DNA of 64,000 nucleotides from Bacteroidota bacterium (GCA_023416995.1 JAEZGI010000045.1:7926-71925), one strand, 5' to 3'; shown: positions 45,086 to 55,268, numbered from the stretch's first letter. Notes: a model not told the origin generated them from the letters alone. A program made the numbers and translations.

Positions 45086-45457
45086 TCACTCTGCCTGCCT
45101 GCTCAGGGTAATCATTAAAGCACCGCCAATCATCAGCATGGCACCGGTAATTATTTTCCAGTTCACTTCTTCTTTCAAAAACAATATCGCGAAGATGATG
45201 GTGAATACGAGAGAAGACCGTTCTATGGACGACACGACCGATGCATTACCCAATTTCAGTGCGTTAAACTGAAACAGCGAGGATAAACAGGTCATGATAC
45301 CTGCAAGGATCAGGAAGATCCACGATTGCTGATCCATCTTTGCTAACCCCTCCGTTTTCTTTTGAAAGAATACAACACTCCAGGTGATGATGATGATCAG
45401 GATAGCCTGGATGGCAAAAGCCAGGGAGGGGTCAACTTTTTTTAATCCTGCGACCAC
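45086..45457 (-). CDS. EamA-domain transporter, 5' truncated
   Basis: A 123-residue protein of four membrane helices matching the second part of a single EamA domain: AGLKKVDPSLAFAIQAILIIIITWSVVFF and ASVVSSIERSSLVFTIIFAILFLKEEVNWKIITGAMLMIGGALMITL. Single-domain EamA proteins are about 140 residues and begin with a further half helix that is missing here. The only starts are a GTG at 45457 or an ATT at 45463, with an in-frame stop TAA just upstream, so no longer start is available. The gene sits immediately after the DUF2911 gene (ATT/GTG overlap its TGA). Probably non-functional or shortened. Confidence 0.6.
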   Translation of the reverse strand: MVAGLKKVDPSLAFAIQAILIIIITWSVVFFQKKTEGLAKMDQQSWIFLILAGIMTCLSSLFQFNALKLGNASVVSSIERSSLVFTIIFAILFLKEEVNWKIITGAMLMIGGALMITLSRQAE

Positions 45458-45458
45458 C

Positions 45459-46571
45459 TCAATTTATATCCTGTGAGTTCTTAAGTTTTTCGATCATCTT
45501 AGTAACCCCATCTTTATTCAATGGATCCGGTGATTGTGGTAGCGCAAGCTGGGCATACTTTAAAGCGTTTTTGTAATCACCAACTGCCGAATATCCCCTG
45601 GCAAGACCAACGCGTGTGGTAAACTCATTAGGGTTCTTGCGGTGGTTAAGTTGAAATACTTCCATGGCTTCTTTTGCTTTTTTCTGGCTGATTAACTCGC
45701 GGCCATACATATGCAGGTCCTGCATGCCTGCGATAGCCATTGATGCCTTCATAATCGCATCGGCTTCTGCATCGCGTCCCAGCTTGCGCAGGATACCTGC
45801 TTTCGTGGTGTGGGTCATGAAAACATTATTGCCACCAAACACCGGTCCCGACGCGGTATCGGCCCAAAGCAGCGCTTCTTCCAGGTTAGCATTGTTTTGA
45901 AGTGCCCATTGCGCGGCTTGTTGCCAGGCTGTCCAATGAAATCCTTTTTGACTTCTTAATTCAATCCGGAACATCGCTACCTGGTCATTGATATAATGAG
46001 TTTCAACCCGGAATGGAATTACCAGGTTTTCCCAGGCAAGACCAATGGTAGCAGCGCTGTCGTTCTGATCAGTGAATTCAAAACGCAGACGCTCTACCGC
46101 TGTGTTTAATTTCACCGGTTTAACCTTTGCGCGCAAAACATCATCTTTGGGATCATAATAATAACTACCCCAGGCAGTGCTGGTGCGGGAAAGAATAAGT
46201 GTTGATTCGTTGGGTTCATAAGCCACAAACAAACCATAGGTGCCCGCCGGAACCGCCTGCCCCTCTACGACCACATCATTTGAAAAAGTGATTGTTGTGT
46301 TTTCGTTTGCACCTGCGCGCCAGGGTGCTGCCTTACTGCTTCCAAAACCCTGGTCGGCAAAACCGGCATGAACCGGCCCGCTGCCCCAGATCTTGCCTTC
46401 CCGCCCACGCACTGCAGGGCGGCTGTATTGAATGGTAATGTTGGTGAGACCAACCTGTTCGGAAACACTGGCTTTTGGATTTTTACCGCTTGGTAGTACA
46501 GTTAATGGCGCCTGTGCAGCCAACTGTACACTCAGCGATGTAATGGTTAAGATGAAAAGTAAAGACTTCAT
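45459..46571 (-). CDS. DUF2911 protein with TPR-like C-terminal region
   Basis: A 370-residue protein with a signal peptide (MKSLLFILTITSLSVQLAAQ). Residues ~25-190 are a DUF2911 domain: ITIQYSRPAVRGREGKIWGSG, WRAGANENTTITFSNDVVVEG and GTYGLFVAYEP. The second half (about 220-370) looks like TPR helices (AMEVFQLNHRKNPNEFTTRVGLARGYSAVGDYKNALKYAQLAL). Function unknown; likely periplasmic. Typical of Bacteroidota. Confidence 0.85.
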   Translation of the reverse strand: MKSLLFILTITSLSVQLAAQAPLTVLPSGKNPKASVSEQVGLTNITIQYSRPAVRGREGKIWGSGPVHAGFADQGFGSSKAAPWRAGANENTTITFSNDVVVEGQAVPAGTYGLFVAYEPNESTLILSRTSTAWGSYYYDPKDDVLRAKVKPVKLNTAVERLRFEFTDQNDSAATIGLAWENLVIPFRVETHYINDQVAMFRIELRSQKGFHWTAWQQAAQWALQNNANLEEALLWADTASGPVFGGNNVFMTHTTKAGILRKLGRDAEADAIMKASMAIAGMQDLHMYGRELISQKKAKEAMEVFQLNHRKNPNEFTTRVGLARGYSAVGDYKNALKYAQLALPQSPDPLNKDGVTKMIEKLKNSQDIN

Positions 46572-46741
46572 AAAATAGTTTAAGTTGTGAATGTATGCAG
46601 CAATAAAACCGGCTGGCGCGGTTTTTTATTAAGGCCTGCTACCGGCAAAAGGGCGGTCATTGGTTTTGATAAATGGTAAAAGCCGGTATGCTTTAACAGC
46701 CTATCGCTCCACAAACCGCAACGCTAACGTTCAAAAAAAGC

Positions 46742-47788
46742 ATGAACACCAACATACACAAACTGGATCCTGGCGGGGTATTTCCCTATAAAAAGATCTT
46801 TAACCCGGCTATCACGAAATACGGGAATGGTTACCTGCTTGTATGCCGTTTGCAAAATCATGCAAGAGAGGGCGCCCTCGGTTTGGCCAGGCTCGATGAT
46901 GCATTCAGGGTTGTAGGTGAAGCACATGTAATTGCAGATGCTCCATCAGGTAATAGCCATGTTATGCTGGAGGATCCCAGGATCGTTAACATCAATGGTG
47001 AAATCTTTATTGCATACATAGAAAGCAGCCCGATACATTTATTTACGACTTACGTGGTTTTGGCGAAACTATCCGGTGCAGAACTGGTAAAACCCATCAT
47101 TATTCCCTTTGAAAAAAACCATGATGCGTTTGTTCGTCTCCGTAAGTATGACCTGCATATCGAACCCGAACCTTCGGATGCGCCAACGTACCTGCCTTCA
47201 CGGGAATGGATCATCGAAAAAAACTGGCAGTTTTTCTCTCTTGCCGGAAAGGCTTATTGTATCTACAGCGCCAACCATACACACGATGTGTTCGAGTTTG
47301 ATCTCAAAAATGGTGCTGTTCAAAAACGGTTCACAACCTATTTTGATTCGGGATGGTCGGCGGGTGACATCAGCGGCGGCGCAACGCCGGTTTTACATCC
47401 GGATGGCAGGTTTTATTCATTTTTTCATAGCTGGACGGCTGATGCAGAAAAAAGAAGAACCTATCATGCAGGTGTATACGTGTTTGAAGCCAAACCGCCC
47501 TTTGCTGTGAAAGCTATCAGCCTTTCGCCTTTAGTAACGGCGCCCGCCACACCGAAAGGTCATGCAGTGATTTTCCCAGGCAGTGCGATTTTTGACGATG
47601 CAACTAACGAATGGGTGATCGCTGCAGGGCAACATGACGAGGATTGCGTTCTGCTTCGCATACAGCATGAAACGATATTGTCTTCATTGGTTGATGTGAA
47701 ACAAGTCAGTAAATGGAGGCGGGTGATCGGGCTTCAACTAGCCAGGGTAGGGAAGGGTATCAAGAAACGACTTCGCTTAACCCATTAA
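46742..47788 (+). CDS. GH130-like five-bladed propeller protein
   Basis: A 348-residue protein. FNPAITKYGNGYLLVCRLQN, MLEDPRIVNINGEIFIAYIE, SREWIIEKNWQFFSLAGKAYCIYS, GGATPVLHPDGRFYSFFHSW and GHAVIFPGSAIFDDATNEWVIAAGQHDEDC form blades like those of GH130 beta-mannoside phosphorylases and related GH43-like folds. The EDPR block matches the GH130 pattern, but the exact catalytic residues cannot be confirmed by eye. No signal peptide, so probably cytoplasmic. It could act on mannosides or be a divergent relative. Confidence 0.6.
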   Translation: MNTNIHKLDPGGVFPYKKIFNPAITKYGNGYLLVCRLQNHAREGALGLARLDDAFRVVGEAHVIADAPSGNSHVMLEDPRIVNINGEIFIAYIESSPIHLFTTYVVLAKLSGAELVKPIIIPFEKNHDAFVRLRKYDLHIEPEPSDAPTYLPSREWIIEKNWQFFSLAGKAYCIYSANHTHDVFEFDLKNGAVQKRFTTYFDSGWSAGDISGGATPVLHPDGRFYSFFHSWTADAEKRRTYHAGVYVFEAKPPFAVKAISLSPLVTAPATPKGHAVIFPGSAIFDDATNEWVIAAGQHDEDCVLLRIQHETILSSLVDVKQVSKWRRVIGLQLARVGKGIKKRLRLTH

Positions 47789-47816
47789 GCAGTCATCATT
47801 ACTGCTATGTCTTTTT
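47788..47816 (+). terminator. Weak intrinsic terminator
   Basis: AGCAGT (47788-47793) and ACTGCT (47801-47806) form a 6-bp stem with a 7-base loop, followed after ATGTC by five T. It overlaps the stop of the preceding gene. Confidence 0.4.
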
Positions 47817-47926
47817 AGACGCAACACATCACTTATAGCAATTTCATCTGCTAAAATGCTTAACAGCGAATGAAAAATTTTACGAAGCTGCCTTCAGTTT
47901 CCGGTTAAAGGTAGTTGAATGCTTTA

Positions 47927-49102
47927 TTACACCTTGATATAGATGCGTTTTTTATCCATCAGGTAAACGATCAGCCAATAAAACATCACAAGACTCAAAG
48001 CATATAACAACGAGCCGTTTTTAAGATTATCTGAAACCGGTTTGCAGATATTTTCATAAAACCAGGGCAGCGCGCTGGTGTAAACGGTTTTACCGGTTGT
48101 TGGGTCAACATGATCCTGCCAACGAAACAGCGCCAGCAATCTTGGCAGAAATCCACTTAAGACAAAAATAAATAAAGGGTTCTTTCCAAATACGTCAAAA
48201 AACCGGCTCCATGCGCCCTTTGCCTGGCGGAACTCGATCAGGTAGATCATGATAGATAATACTGTGATAGCCAGACCCGATGTATATAACACGTAAGAAC
48301 TGGTCCAGATCTTTTTGTTAATAGGAAACACCAGATCCCAGCACAGGCCGGTAAACACGAGGAGGGCTCCCGCCACAAACAGGTTGGAAAGCATTTCATA
48401 GGTTTTGCCTTTTGCCTGGATATAATGGCCTGCAAAATAACCAAATAACACCTGTACAATGGAGGTGACCGTACTTAACAATCCTTCCGGATCAAATGGC
48501 ACTCCCTCACCCTTATACATATGCGCAACCCCAAGTATAGCCTTATCAACAGCGGTGCCTATATAACCATCCATGCTATATGGATCACCGGGAGTTCCAA
48601 GCATCAGACACAACATCCAGTAAGCTATCAGTAGAATAAACCCTGCTACAAAGGCGCCTCTCAGTTTAAAATAATATACTATCAGCGATGCAAAAAAATA
48701 ACTCAATGCGATCCTTTGTAAAACACCAAGGATGCGGATCCCTGAATCAGGATCGTTTGGATCTACCCAATGTTTTACAACCAGTGAATCTCCGCTCCAT
48801 CGAACAAAGGGTGACCAGTTTAAAAACAATCCGATCGCAAAGATCAATAGTGTTCGTTTGAAAACTTTTTTAAGGAAAGCAGCCTGTCCCGCGGCCTGTA
48901 GTTTCGGCATCACAAACGCCATGGCATTCCCGACCGCAAAAAGAAAAAATGGAAACACCAGATCCGTCGGCGTAGCTCCGTGCCATTTAGCATGGCCGAA
49001 AGGAGCATATATATGTGCCCAGTTACCAGCATTATTTACAAGTATCATGAGTGCAACAGTGGCACCGCGAAATACATCGAGGGAATAAAATCGTTGGTTC
49101 AA
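47927..49102 (-). CDS. HGSNAT/NagX-like membrane acyltransferase (DUF5009)
   Basis: A 391-residue multi-spanning protein starting at a TTG at 49102. The N-terminus RFYSLDVFRGATVALMILVNNAGNW, followed by HAKWHGATPTDLVFPFFLFAVGNAMAF, is typical of the heparan-alpha-glucosaminide N-acetyltransferase-like family (DUF5009/NagX). About ten membrane helices are visible. Such proteins acetylate amino sugars across a membrane in animals; bacterial ones are thought to take part in amino-sugar transport or modification. The His residue of the family's active site would be in HAKWHG. The neighbours give no further hint. Confidence 0.85.
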   Translation of the reverse strand: MNQRFYSLDVFRGATVALMILVNNAGNWAHIYAPFGHAKWHGATPTDLVFPFFLFAVGNAMAFVMPKLQAAGQAAFLKKVFKRTLLIFAIGLFLNWSPFVRWSGDSLVVKHWVDPNDPDSGIRILGVLQRIALSYFFASLIVYYFKLRGAFVAGFILLIAYWMLCLMLGTPGDPYSMDGYIGTAVDKAILGVAHMYKGEGVPFDPEGLLSTVTSIVQVLFGYFAGHYIQAKGKTYEMLSNLFVAGALLVFTGLCWDLVFPINKKIWTSSYVLYTSGLAITVLSIMIYLIEFRQAKGAWSRFFDVFGKNPLFIFVLSGFLPRLLALFRWQDHVDPTTGKTVYTSALPWFYENICKPVSDNLKNGSLLYALSLVMFYWLIVYLMDKKRIYIKV

Positions 49103-49230
49103 GCAGTAGGTTTTAGCTAAGATAATAAAGATATATGCTTTGTCATATTTCCCCCTGAAAACAGTCGCGTTAAGCCATCATCTGGAAATTATCTATTCCT
49201 GATCTTAGCATCTCATTCAAAACTTGCATT

Positions 49231-49719
49231 ATGACTACCATTAAGGGAACACAAAACATAGTCCCTTTTCTTTGGTTCGATAATCGTGCTGAAGAGGCTA
49301 TAAGGTTTTATACGGGCATCTTTCCCAATTCAAAAATTTCATTTATGAAAAAATGGGAGGAAGGTTCGGGATTTCCTGCAGGAACCATCATGCAGGCAGC
49401 CTTTACCATCAATGGATTGGATGTGTATGCTTTTGATGCCGGTCCCCAGTTTCCGTTTACAGAAGCCGTTTCATTTTACGTGTCGTGCAGTACCCAGGAA
49501 GAAATTGATCATTATTGGAACAGTCTTACTGAAGGTGGAGCCGAATCGCGATGTGGATGGCTCAAAGACAAGTTTGGTTTATCATGGCAAATCATCCCTT
49601 CCATTTTAGCCGAACGTTCAAAAAACGGTGATCCAAAACGCATGGGCCAGATGTTCCAGGCACTTCTTAAAATGAGTAAACTCAATATAGCCGAATTAGA
49701 GGCCGCTTATAATCAATAA
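49231..49719 (+). CDS. VOC-family protein (PhnB-like)
   Basis: A 162-residue protein of the VOC superfamily, PhnB/3-demethylubiquinone-methyltransferase-like group: NIVPFLWFDNRAEEAIRFYTGIFPNSKI, AAFTINGLDVYAFDAGP, SFYVSCSTQEEIDHYWNSLTEGGAESRCGWLKDKFGLSWQIIP. Function not known; many are stress-related or antibiotic-related, others have unknown ligands. It has its own terminator and no operon partner. Confidence 0.88.
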   Translation: MTTIKGTQNIVPFLWFDNRAEEAIRFYTGIFPNSKISFMKKWEEGSGFPAGTIMQAAFTINGLDVYAFDAGPQFPFTEAVSFYVSCSTQEEIDHYWNSLTEGGAESRCGWLKDKFGLSWQIIPSILAERSKNGDPKRMGQMFQALLKMSKLNIAELEAAYNQ

Positions 49720-49742
49720 TAGTATTCCCGTTCTCTATATGC

Positions 49743-49766
49743 AGCCACCTTCCGGGTGGCTTTTTT
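49743..49766 (+). terminator. Intrinsic terminator after VOC gene
   Basis: AGCCACC (49743-49749) pairs with GGTGGCT (49755-49761); loop TTCCG; a T-run follows. Confidence 0.85.
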
Positions 49767-50027
49767 CTGTCCGATACTAAGTAACACCTCTTTCAGACAG
49801 GTAAAAGTGGCCAGTTGATATTTTTCCCCTTAACGGGGAATGTCTGTTATTGCTATGCCTGATGTTAAAATATTTTAATTCGTAAAACGGGTATCCATGG
49901 CGATCTTCATACTCATCCCCCTCCAACTGTAGCATTGGTACACTATTTTGACAATAGATAACAGCAGCATAATGCAATATATTAGTGCTGGTATTATTAC
50001 GATCAAAAGGGCAAACAGTAACTAGTT

Positions 50028-51035
50028 ATGGCAGATCAAAACGGATTTCTTTCCCTGTTCGGGGCACCTGAAATAGCACTTTCCAAGCTGGAGGACATCA
50101 GCAAAAATTCACCGGAGATCATTGTTTGGGCAGCACCCATTATGTTCTTTTTTGTTTTGCTTGAATGGTATATTTCACGAAAACAGCACAAAGAGCTATA
50201 TAACAGGGCGGAAACGCTTGGGTCGGTGATGGTTGGTGTTGGCAATGTGGCCATTGCTTTTGCCATGAAACTGGGATTGATCTACCTTATCGTTGTTATT
50301 TATAACCTGGTACCATGGCGCATGCATTTCAGCTGGTGGACCCTGATCCCCTGTTACATTATTTTCGATTTCTGCAGTTACTGGGCACATCGCATCTCGC
50401 ATCAACAGCGATTTTTCTGGGCCACGCATGTAGTGCATCATAGCGGTGAACATTATAATCTTTCAGTTTCATTCAGGCTTAGCTGGGTTCAGCACCTCAA
50501 GATCATCTTTTTCGCGCCTGTAGCATTCCTGGGTTTTCATCCCATCATATTTTTTATCGTAAACCAGATCGCTGTATTGTTTCAGTTTTGGGTGCATACA
50601 GAATACATCGGCAGGTTGCATCCAGTGATTGAATATATATTTGCTACTCCTTCCAATCACAGGGTACATCATGGTTCACAGGAGCAGTATATCAACAAAA
50701 ATTATGCAGCTACCTTCATTATCTGGGATCGCATTTTTGGCACCTTTCAAAGAGAAGAAGAACCGGTGAAATACGGAATCACACACAATATTCCGCACAA
50801 AGCAAATCCATTGTACATCGTATTTCATGAATTCATTGATATCTGGAAAGATCTCCGGTCGGCCAGGTCAGTAAAAGAGTTTTTCTTTTACCTTTTTGGT
50901 AACCCCATAGCTATTGCAAAACGTAAAGAGCAAGCCGGGTCCTCGGCGATTCCACGAACTATTGAAGAGCACAGGGAATTGCAGGCAAGGGAACAACTGG
51001 CAAAGCAAACCGAACCATATTCCCGGATCAAATAA
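50028..51035 (+). CDS. Sterol desaturase/fatty acid hydroxylase-family membrane protein
   Basis: A 335-residue membrane protein with the three His boxes of the di-iron hydroxylase superfamily: HRISH (121-125), HVVHH (134-138) and HRVHH (211-215). Helices are at ~33-50, 66-95, 100-120 and 160-190. The family uses O2 to hydroxylate or desaturate lipids; the substrate here is unknown. It ends 8 nt inside the 3' end of the convergent hybrid kinase gene. Confidence 0.92.
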   Translation: MADQNGFLSLFGAPEIALSKLEDISKNSPEIIVWAAPIMFFFVLLEWYISRKQHKELYNRAETLGSVMVGVGNVAIAFAMKLGLIYLIVVIYNLVPWRMHFSWWTLIPCYIIFDFCSYWAHRISHQQRFFWATHVVHHSGEHYNLSVSFRLSWVQHLKIIFFAPVAFLGFHPIIFFIVNQIAVLFQFWVHTEYIGRLHPVIEYIFATPSNHRVHHGSQEQYINKNYAATFIIWDRIFGTFQREEEPVKYGITHNIPHKANPLYIVFHEFIDIWKDLRSARSVKEFFFYLFGNPIAIAKRKEQAGSSAIPRTIEEHRELQAREQLAKQTEPYSRIK

Positions 51036-54000
51036 TTGGCTGGGATTGCTTTAATGGCAACACTATTTTAAAGCTTGCACCATTGCCTTTAATACCTGTT
51101 GCTGATATTGAACCATGATGCCGCTGCACAATACGTTTACACAATGATAAACCCAGACCTGTGCCTTCATACCGGTCTCGTGAATTGAGCCGGGTAAACG
51201 CGTCAAAGATCTTTTCTCCAAACTCGGGGTCAAATCCGATTCCATTGTCTTTTATTGTTATCGTCACTGCTGAATTATCATTTGAAGTGTTGCCTTCAAT
51301 AGAAATACGTGCCGGCGTTTCTTCGTTTGTGAACTTCAGGGCATTATTAATCAGGTTATAAAACAACTGGTAGATCAAAACGCGCGCGCCCTCGATTGCC
51401 GGCAGATCCTTAGTTGTTATAACGGCATTTTTCTGCTGTATTAAAAGCTCAAGGTCCTGTTCGGCCTGGCTGACTATCTCACTTAATTCTATGAGGTCAG
51501 GCAATTGTTCATCGCCATTCAACATAGAATAATTAAGCACGCCTTCAATCATCATCATCATCCGGTCGGTGGCAGCATATAGTTTTGAGAGGTACACTGC
51601 TCCTTTCTCCGAGAGTGTTGTGTTTTTATCTTCCCGTAGCCGCCCGGCGAAGGTCCTGATCTTTCTTAACGGTTCCTTCAGGTCATGACTCGCTACATGG
51701 GCAAATTGTTGCAGATCGTTGTTAGATCTTTGTAGTTCGTCTGTGCGTTCGGCAATCAGACTTTCGAGTTGATGTTCGATTTGCTTTTGTTCCTGTATGT
51801 TGGTGCAGGAGCCAATCCATCTTGATACGGTTCCGTCATCTTTTAAAACGGGTACACCCTGTACATAGAACCAGAAATATTCCCCGTCTTTTCGCAATAA
51901 GCGCATTTGTGCACGATAAACCACTGCTTCGCGCAAACTCCGTTCCCACATTCGGGTCACAACAGGCAGATCCTGTGGATGAATAATCTTCGGCCAGGTT
52001 TCAGCGGATGGCTGTTTGCCTGTAAACTCTGCCCAACGATTACATGCGTAGATCATGGCTCCATCAGCGTCGGTTATCCATACCAGTTGAGGAAGCATTT
52101 CTGCCAGGTTCCGGAATTGTTCCTCGCTTTCTTTTAAGCTGTCGGTGGCTAACTTTTGTTCATGAACATCGAGCACTGATCCAATAAGTCCTTCAAAATT
52201 ACCTTCTTTATCAAACCTGGGTTCCCCATGATCGAGCGACCAGCGGTAGCTACCGTCTTTTTGACGCAGCCGGTATAGACTTATAAAAGGCGTACGTGTG
52301 TTGCTGGCCTCCATAAAACGGGCTGCAACTTCTTCCGCATCATCGGGATGTGTGGCTTTTACCCAGCCGAGGCCCATTGATTCTTCCTTTGTCTGGCCCG
52401 TTACATCATACCAGTTTTTATTCAAGTACTCACATTCTCCATCCACATTAGTGATCCATATTGTGGTTGGTAATGAGTCAGTGAGCCGTCTGAAATATTG
52501 TTCGCTGTTTTCGATCCGGCGCCTCACTTTTACCATATCTGTTATCTCGATCGCGAAGTTTAATATACCTTGTATCTGCCCATTCGCGTCGAGCCAGGGC
52601 TGGAAGATGCTGTTGAAAAAGTGGTCCTCCAGTTCACCATTTTCATTTTTGAACTGAACACATCGTTCCATGGATGAAATCGCGCGACCTTCCTGATACA
52701 CCAGTTTCATGATGTCGAGGATCTCCTGTGATTCAAGTTCCGGATGCGCCTCTGTTAAAGTGAGTCCGGTAAAATCCTTTTCACCAAAAATTGATTTGTT
52801 TTTCGGGTGGTATAACTCGTATCTGAATTCAGGCCCCCGAAACACATTAATGATAGCCGGAGCCTGCATGAAAAGACTATAAAATTGTTGTTCTGTCTGA
52901 CGTCTCACTTCCTGCACACGAATAACGTTTCTTACCCGGGCAAGAAGTTCATGCGATGAAAATGGTTTTATGAGATAATCATCTGCGCCGGCGTTCAGCC
53001 CTTCAACACGCGCTTCCTCCCCCGCACGGGCAGACAGAAAAATCAAAGGGGTATTTCTTATGTCCAGATGCCCGCGGATCTTTTTCAGTAAACCAAATCC
53101 GTCCAGCACGGGCATCATGATATCAGAAATAATCAATGCGGGTTTTTCTGCGAGTGCGAGCCGGTATGCAGTTTCGCCATCATGGGCACCAATTACATTA
53201 AACTGTTGCGAAAGCAAACGCGACAGGTACTGGTAAATGTCCGGGTTATCTTCCGCAAGTAAAATGGTTCGCCTGGCAGTTCCAGGTAGAAGCTCGTCGG
53301 ATTTCGGTTCTACGTTGCCGTTAGTGCCTTCAGCCGCTGGTTGCGTATTTGCCCATTGAGCCGATTCATCTATGAAAACATCGTTGTTCTCAGGCATAGA
53401 ATTGGGGGCATCCCTGATCATGGTGGAATCCAGGTGAGCATTGCCTGTTGGGATCGTAATCGTAAAAACGGAACCCTCTCCCTGCACGCTGGCGGCACTG
53501 ATTTCGCCACCGTGCAGCCGAACCAGTTCCCTTACCATCGCAAGACCGATGCCGGTACCCTCCTGGCTTCTTCCACGATCATTAGCCACGCGATGGAACC
53601 TTTCAAAAACGCGGTTTAATTCTGATTCAGGAATACCAGTGCCGGTGTCTGCCACTTCGGTTAATACAAATTTTCCTTCCTGTTTAACAGTCACTGATAT
53701 CTCACCCTGTCTTGTATATTTGAATGCGTTTGATAAGAGATTGAAGATTATCTTTTCCCACATGCCGTAGTCGACATAAACATCGTCCGAAATGGGCAGT
53801 GCCTGTATTTTAAGGGCGATCCCGGCTTTCTCGACCGCTGACCGAAAATTACTTGCAAGATCAGTAGTTAAAGCACCAAGGTCCGTTTTAGAAAAGGAAG
53901 CTTCCAGCCTGCCCGCTTCGAGTCGTGAAAAATCCAGGAGATTATTAACCAGCTTTTGAAGCCGGCGCGCATTGCGTTGTACAATCTGAAGTCTGAATTT

Positions 54001-55101
54001 ATTGTCCGCGTTGAGCGTTCCGTCTGCCAGCGCTTCTTCAACCGGACCCAACAGCAGGGTAAGCGGAGTGCGGAACTCATGACTGATGTTCGAGAAAAAT
54101 ATGGTTTTCGCCCTGTCTATTTCGGCAAGTGCTTCCAGTTTTTTTCTTTCATGTTCCAGCGATTTTAGTGTATTGGATACCGTTACTAAAGTTCCGGCTA
54201 CCGATTCAAAAAAAGCCTGGTATTCGGCATCCAGTAATCGCCTGGAACTTACACCTGCCAACATATAACCGAATACTGTTCCGTCCTGCCAGCGAAGTGG
54301 AATGAGTAATGCTTCTTTTGGTTGTTCTGCCCAGGGACCCGCTGGTACCTGTTGAAAGTATTCATCAATATGATTAATACGGATCGTTTCACCCGATTGC
54401 AAAAGTTCGTCTGCCGGTAATGATTTTTTCAGTGCAATCGGCTTCGTGCTATTCACCATTTCGTCGCCCGGGGCTCGAAAAAACGCACAAAAGGGTATAT
54501 CATAGGGATTTTCGCTGATGAGGGCGGTGGCTACATCAAAAAGTTTTTCCTGTTCGTATATTTTACTAAGAGCTTCAGTTAATTTTTGAAGAAACGTTGT
54601 TCGGCGGTTATGAACCACGCGGTGGGTGGTTTCAATTACAGCATTAAATACGCCTTCGACGCGTGCATTAGTGCCAAGGATGGGTGTGAATGTAAAATCA
54701 AAATAACATTCTTCTGTGTAGCCATTTCGTTGCATGGGCAGCAGGGCATCGTTCGATCCCCCAGGTGTGCCACTAAAAGCTTTCTCAAATTGCGGTTGAA
54801 TATCTGACCAGATTTCGGGCCATACTTCGATCGCTGGCTTCCCGAGTGCCCAGGGGTGTTTGTTGCCGGGAATCGGGCTCCATGCATCGTTGTAAAGCAG
54901 AACGAGATCTTCGCCCCAGTATATAGCTATGGGGAAGTTTGAATGCAGACAGATGCTTAATGCAGACTGCAATCCGGGCGACCATGTATTCACCGGTCCG
55001 AGCGGTGTGCTTGTCCAATCGTATTCACGGATGCGGCGGCCCATATCGCCACCTGACAAAAAAGCGTCAAAAAACTGATTCCCGGATAGCGGTGTAGCCA
55101 T
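51028..55101 (-). CDS. Hybrid sensor kinase with two complete kinase modules, a receiver and several PAS domains
   Basis: A 1357-residue cytoplasmic protein. Order: PAS-like domain (~25-165), GAF-like domain (~165-315), HisKA with His341 (SNISHEFRTPL), HATPase_c (LLSNAFKYTRQG, GTGIP, GTGIGLAMVRELV), receiver domain with Asp660 (LIISDIMMPVLDG), three PAS domains (~745-1110), then a second HisKA with His1139 (HVASHDLKEPL) and a second HATPase_c (LINNALKFTNEE, DNGIGF, GTGLGLSLCKRIV). Both kinase modules keep their key residues. No membrane helix, no DNA-binding domain. It is divergent to the ECF sigma gene. Confidence 0.9.
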   Translation of the reverse strand: MATPLSGNQFFDAFLSGGDMGRRIREYDWTSTPLGPVNTWSPGLQSALSICLHSNFPIAIYWGEDLVLLYNDAWSPIPGNKHPWALGKPAIEVWPEIWSDIQPQFEKAFSGTPGGSNDALLPMQRNGYTEECYFDFTFTPILGTNARVEGVFNAVIETTHRVVHNRRTTFLQKLTEALSKIYEQEKLFDVATALISENPYDIPFCAFFRAPGDEMVNSTKPIALKKSLPADELLQSGETIRINHIDEYFQQVPAGPWAEQPKEALLIPLRWQDGTVFGYMLAGVSSRRLLDAEYQAFFESVAGTLVTVSNTLKSLEHERKKLEALAEIDRAKTIFFSNISHEFRTPLTLLLGPVEEALADGTLNADNKFRLQIVQRNARRLQKLVNNLLDFSRLEAGRLEASFSKTDLGALTTDLASNFRSAVEKAGIALKIQALPISDDVYVDYGMWEKIIFNLLSNAFKYTRQGEISVTVKQEGKFVLTEVADTGTGIPESELNRVFERFHRVANDRGRSQEGTGIGLAMVRELVRLHGGEISAASVQGEGSVFTITIPTGNAHLDSTMIRDAPNSMPENNDVFIDESAQWANTQPAAEGTNGNVEPKSDELLPGTARRTILLAEDNPDIYQYLSRLLSQQFNVIGAHDGETAYRLALAEKPALIISDIMMPVLDGFGLLKKIRGHLDIRNTPLIFLSARAGEEARVEGLNAGADDYLIKPFSSHELLARVRNVIRVQEVRRQTEQQFYSLFMQAPAIINVFRGPEFRYELYHPKNKSIFGEKDFTGLTLTEAHPELESQEILDIMKLVYQEGRAISSMERCVQFKNENGELEDHFFNSIFQPWLDANGQIQGILNFAIEITDMVKVRRRIENSEQYFRRLTDSLPTTIWITNVDGECEYLNKNWYDVTGQTKEESMGLGWVKATHPDDAEEVAARFMEASNTRTPFISLYRLRQKDGSYRWSLDHGEPRFDKEGNFEGLIGSVLDVHEQKLATDSLKESEEQFRNLAEMLPQLVWITDADGAMIYACNRWAEFTGKQPSAETWPKIIHPQDLPVVTRMWERSLREAVVYRAQMRLLRKDGEYFWFYVQGVPVLKDDGTVSRWIGSCTNIQEQKQIEHQLESLIAERTDELQRSNNDLQQFAHVASHDLKEPLRKIRTFAGRLREDKNTTLSEKGAVYLSKLYAATDRMMMMIEGVLNYSMLNGDEQLPDLIELSEIVSQAEQDLELLIQQKNAVITTKDLPAIEGARVLIYQLFYNLINNALKFTNEETPARISIEGNTSNDNSAVTITIKDNGIGFDPEFGEKIFDAFTRLNSRDRYEGTGLGLSLCKRIVQRHHGSISATGIKGNGASFKIVLPLKQSQPII

Positions 55102-55268
55102 ATAAAAATTTCACCATTGATTTGAATACAAATTAAGGCTAAATGATAGAAAGAATTTGCAAATGGCATGCCGTGTAGCCGCATTCTTTACCTCAGTACC
55201 CAATCTCCATATTATGTATCTTTCAGCTCCCGGATGACCCGGTGATATAGTGATGAAATATCTATGTG

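Noticed and set aside
49777..49977. Minus-strand frame of 66 codons
   Set aside because: TTG start and no family pattern; lies between a terminator and the next gene's promoter.
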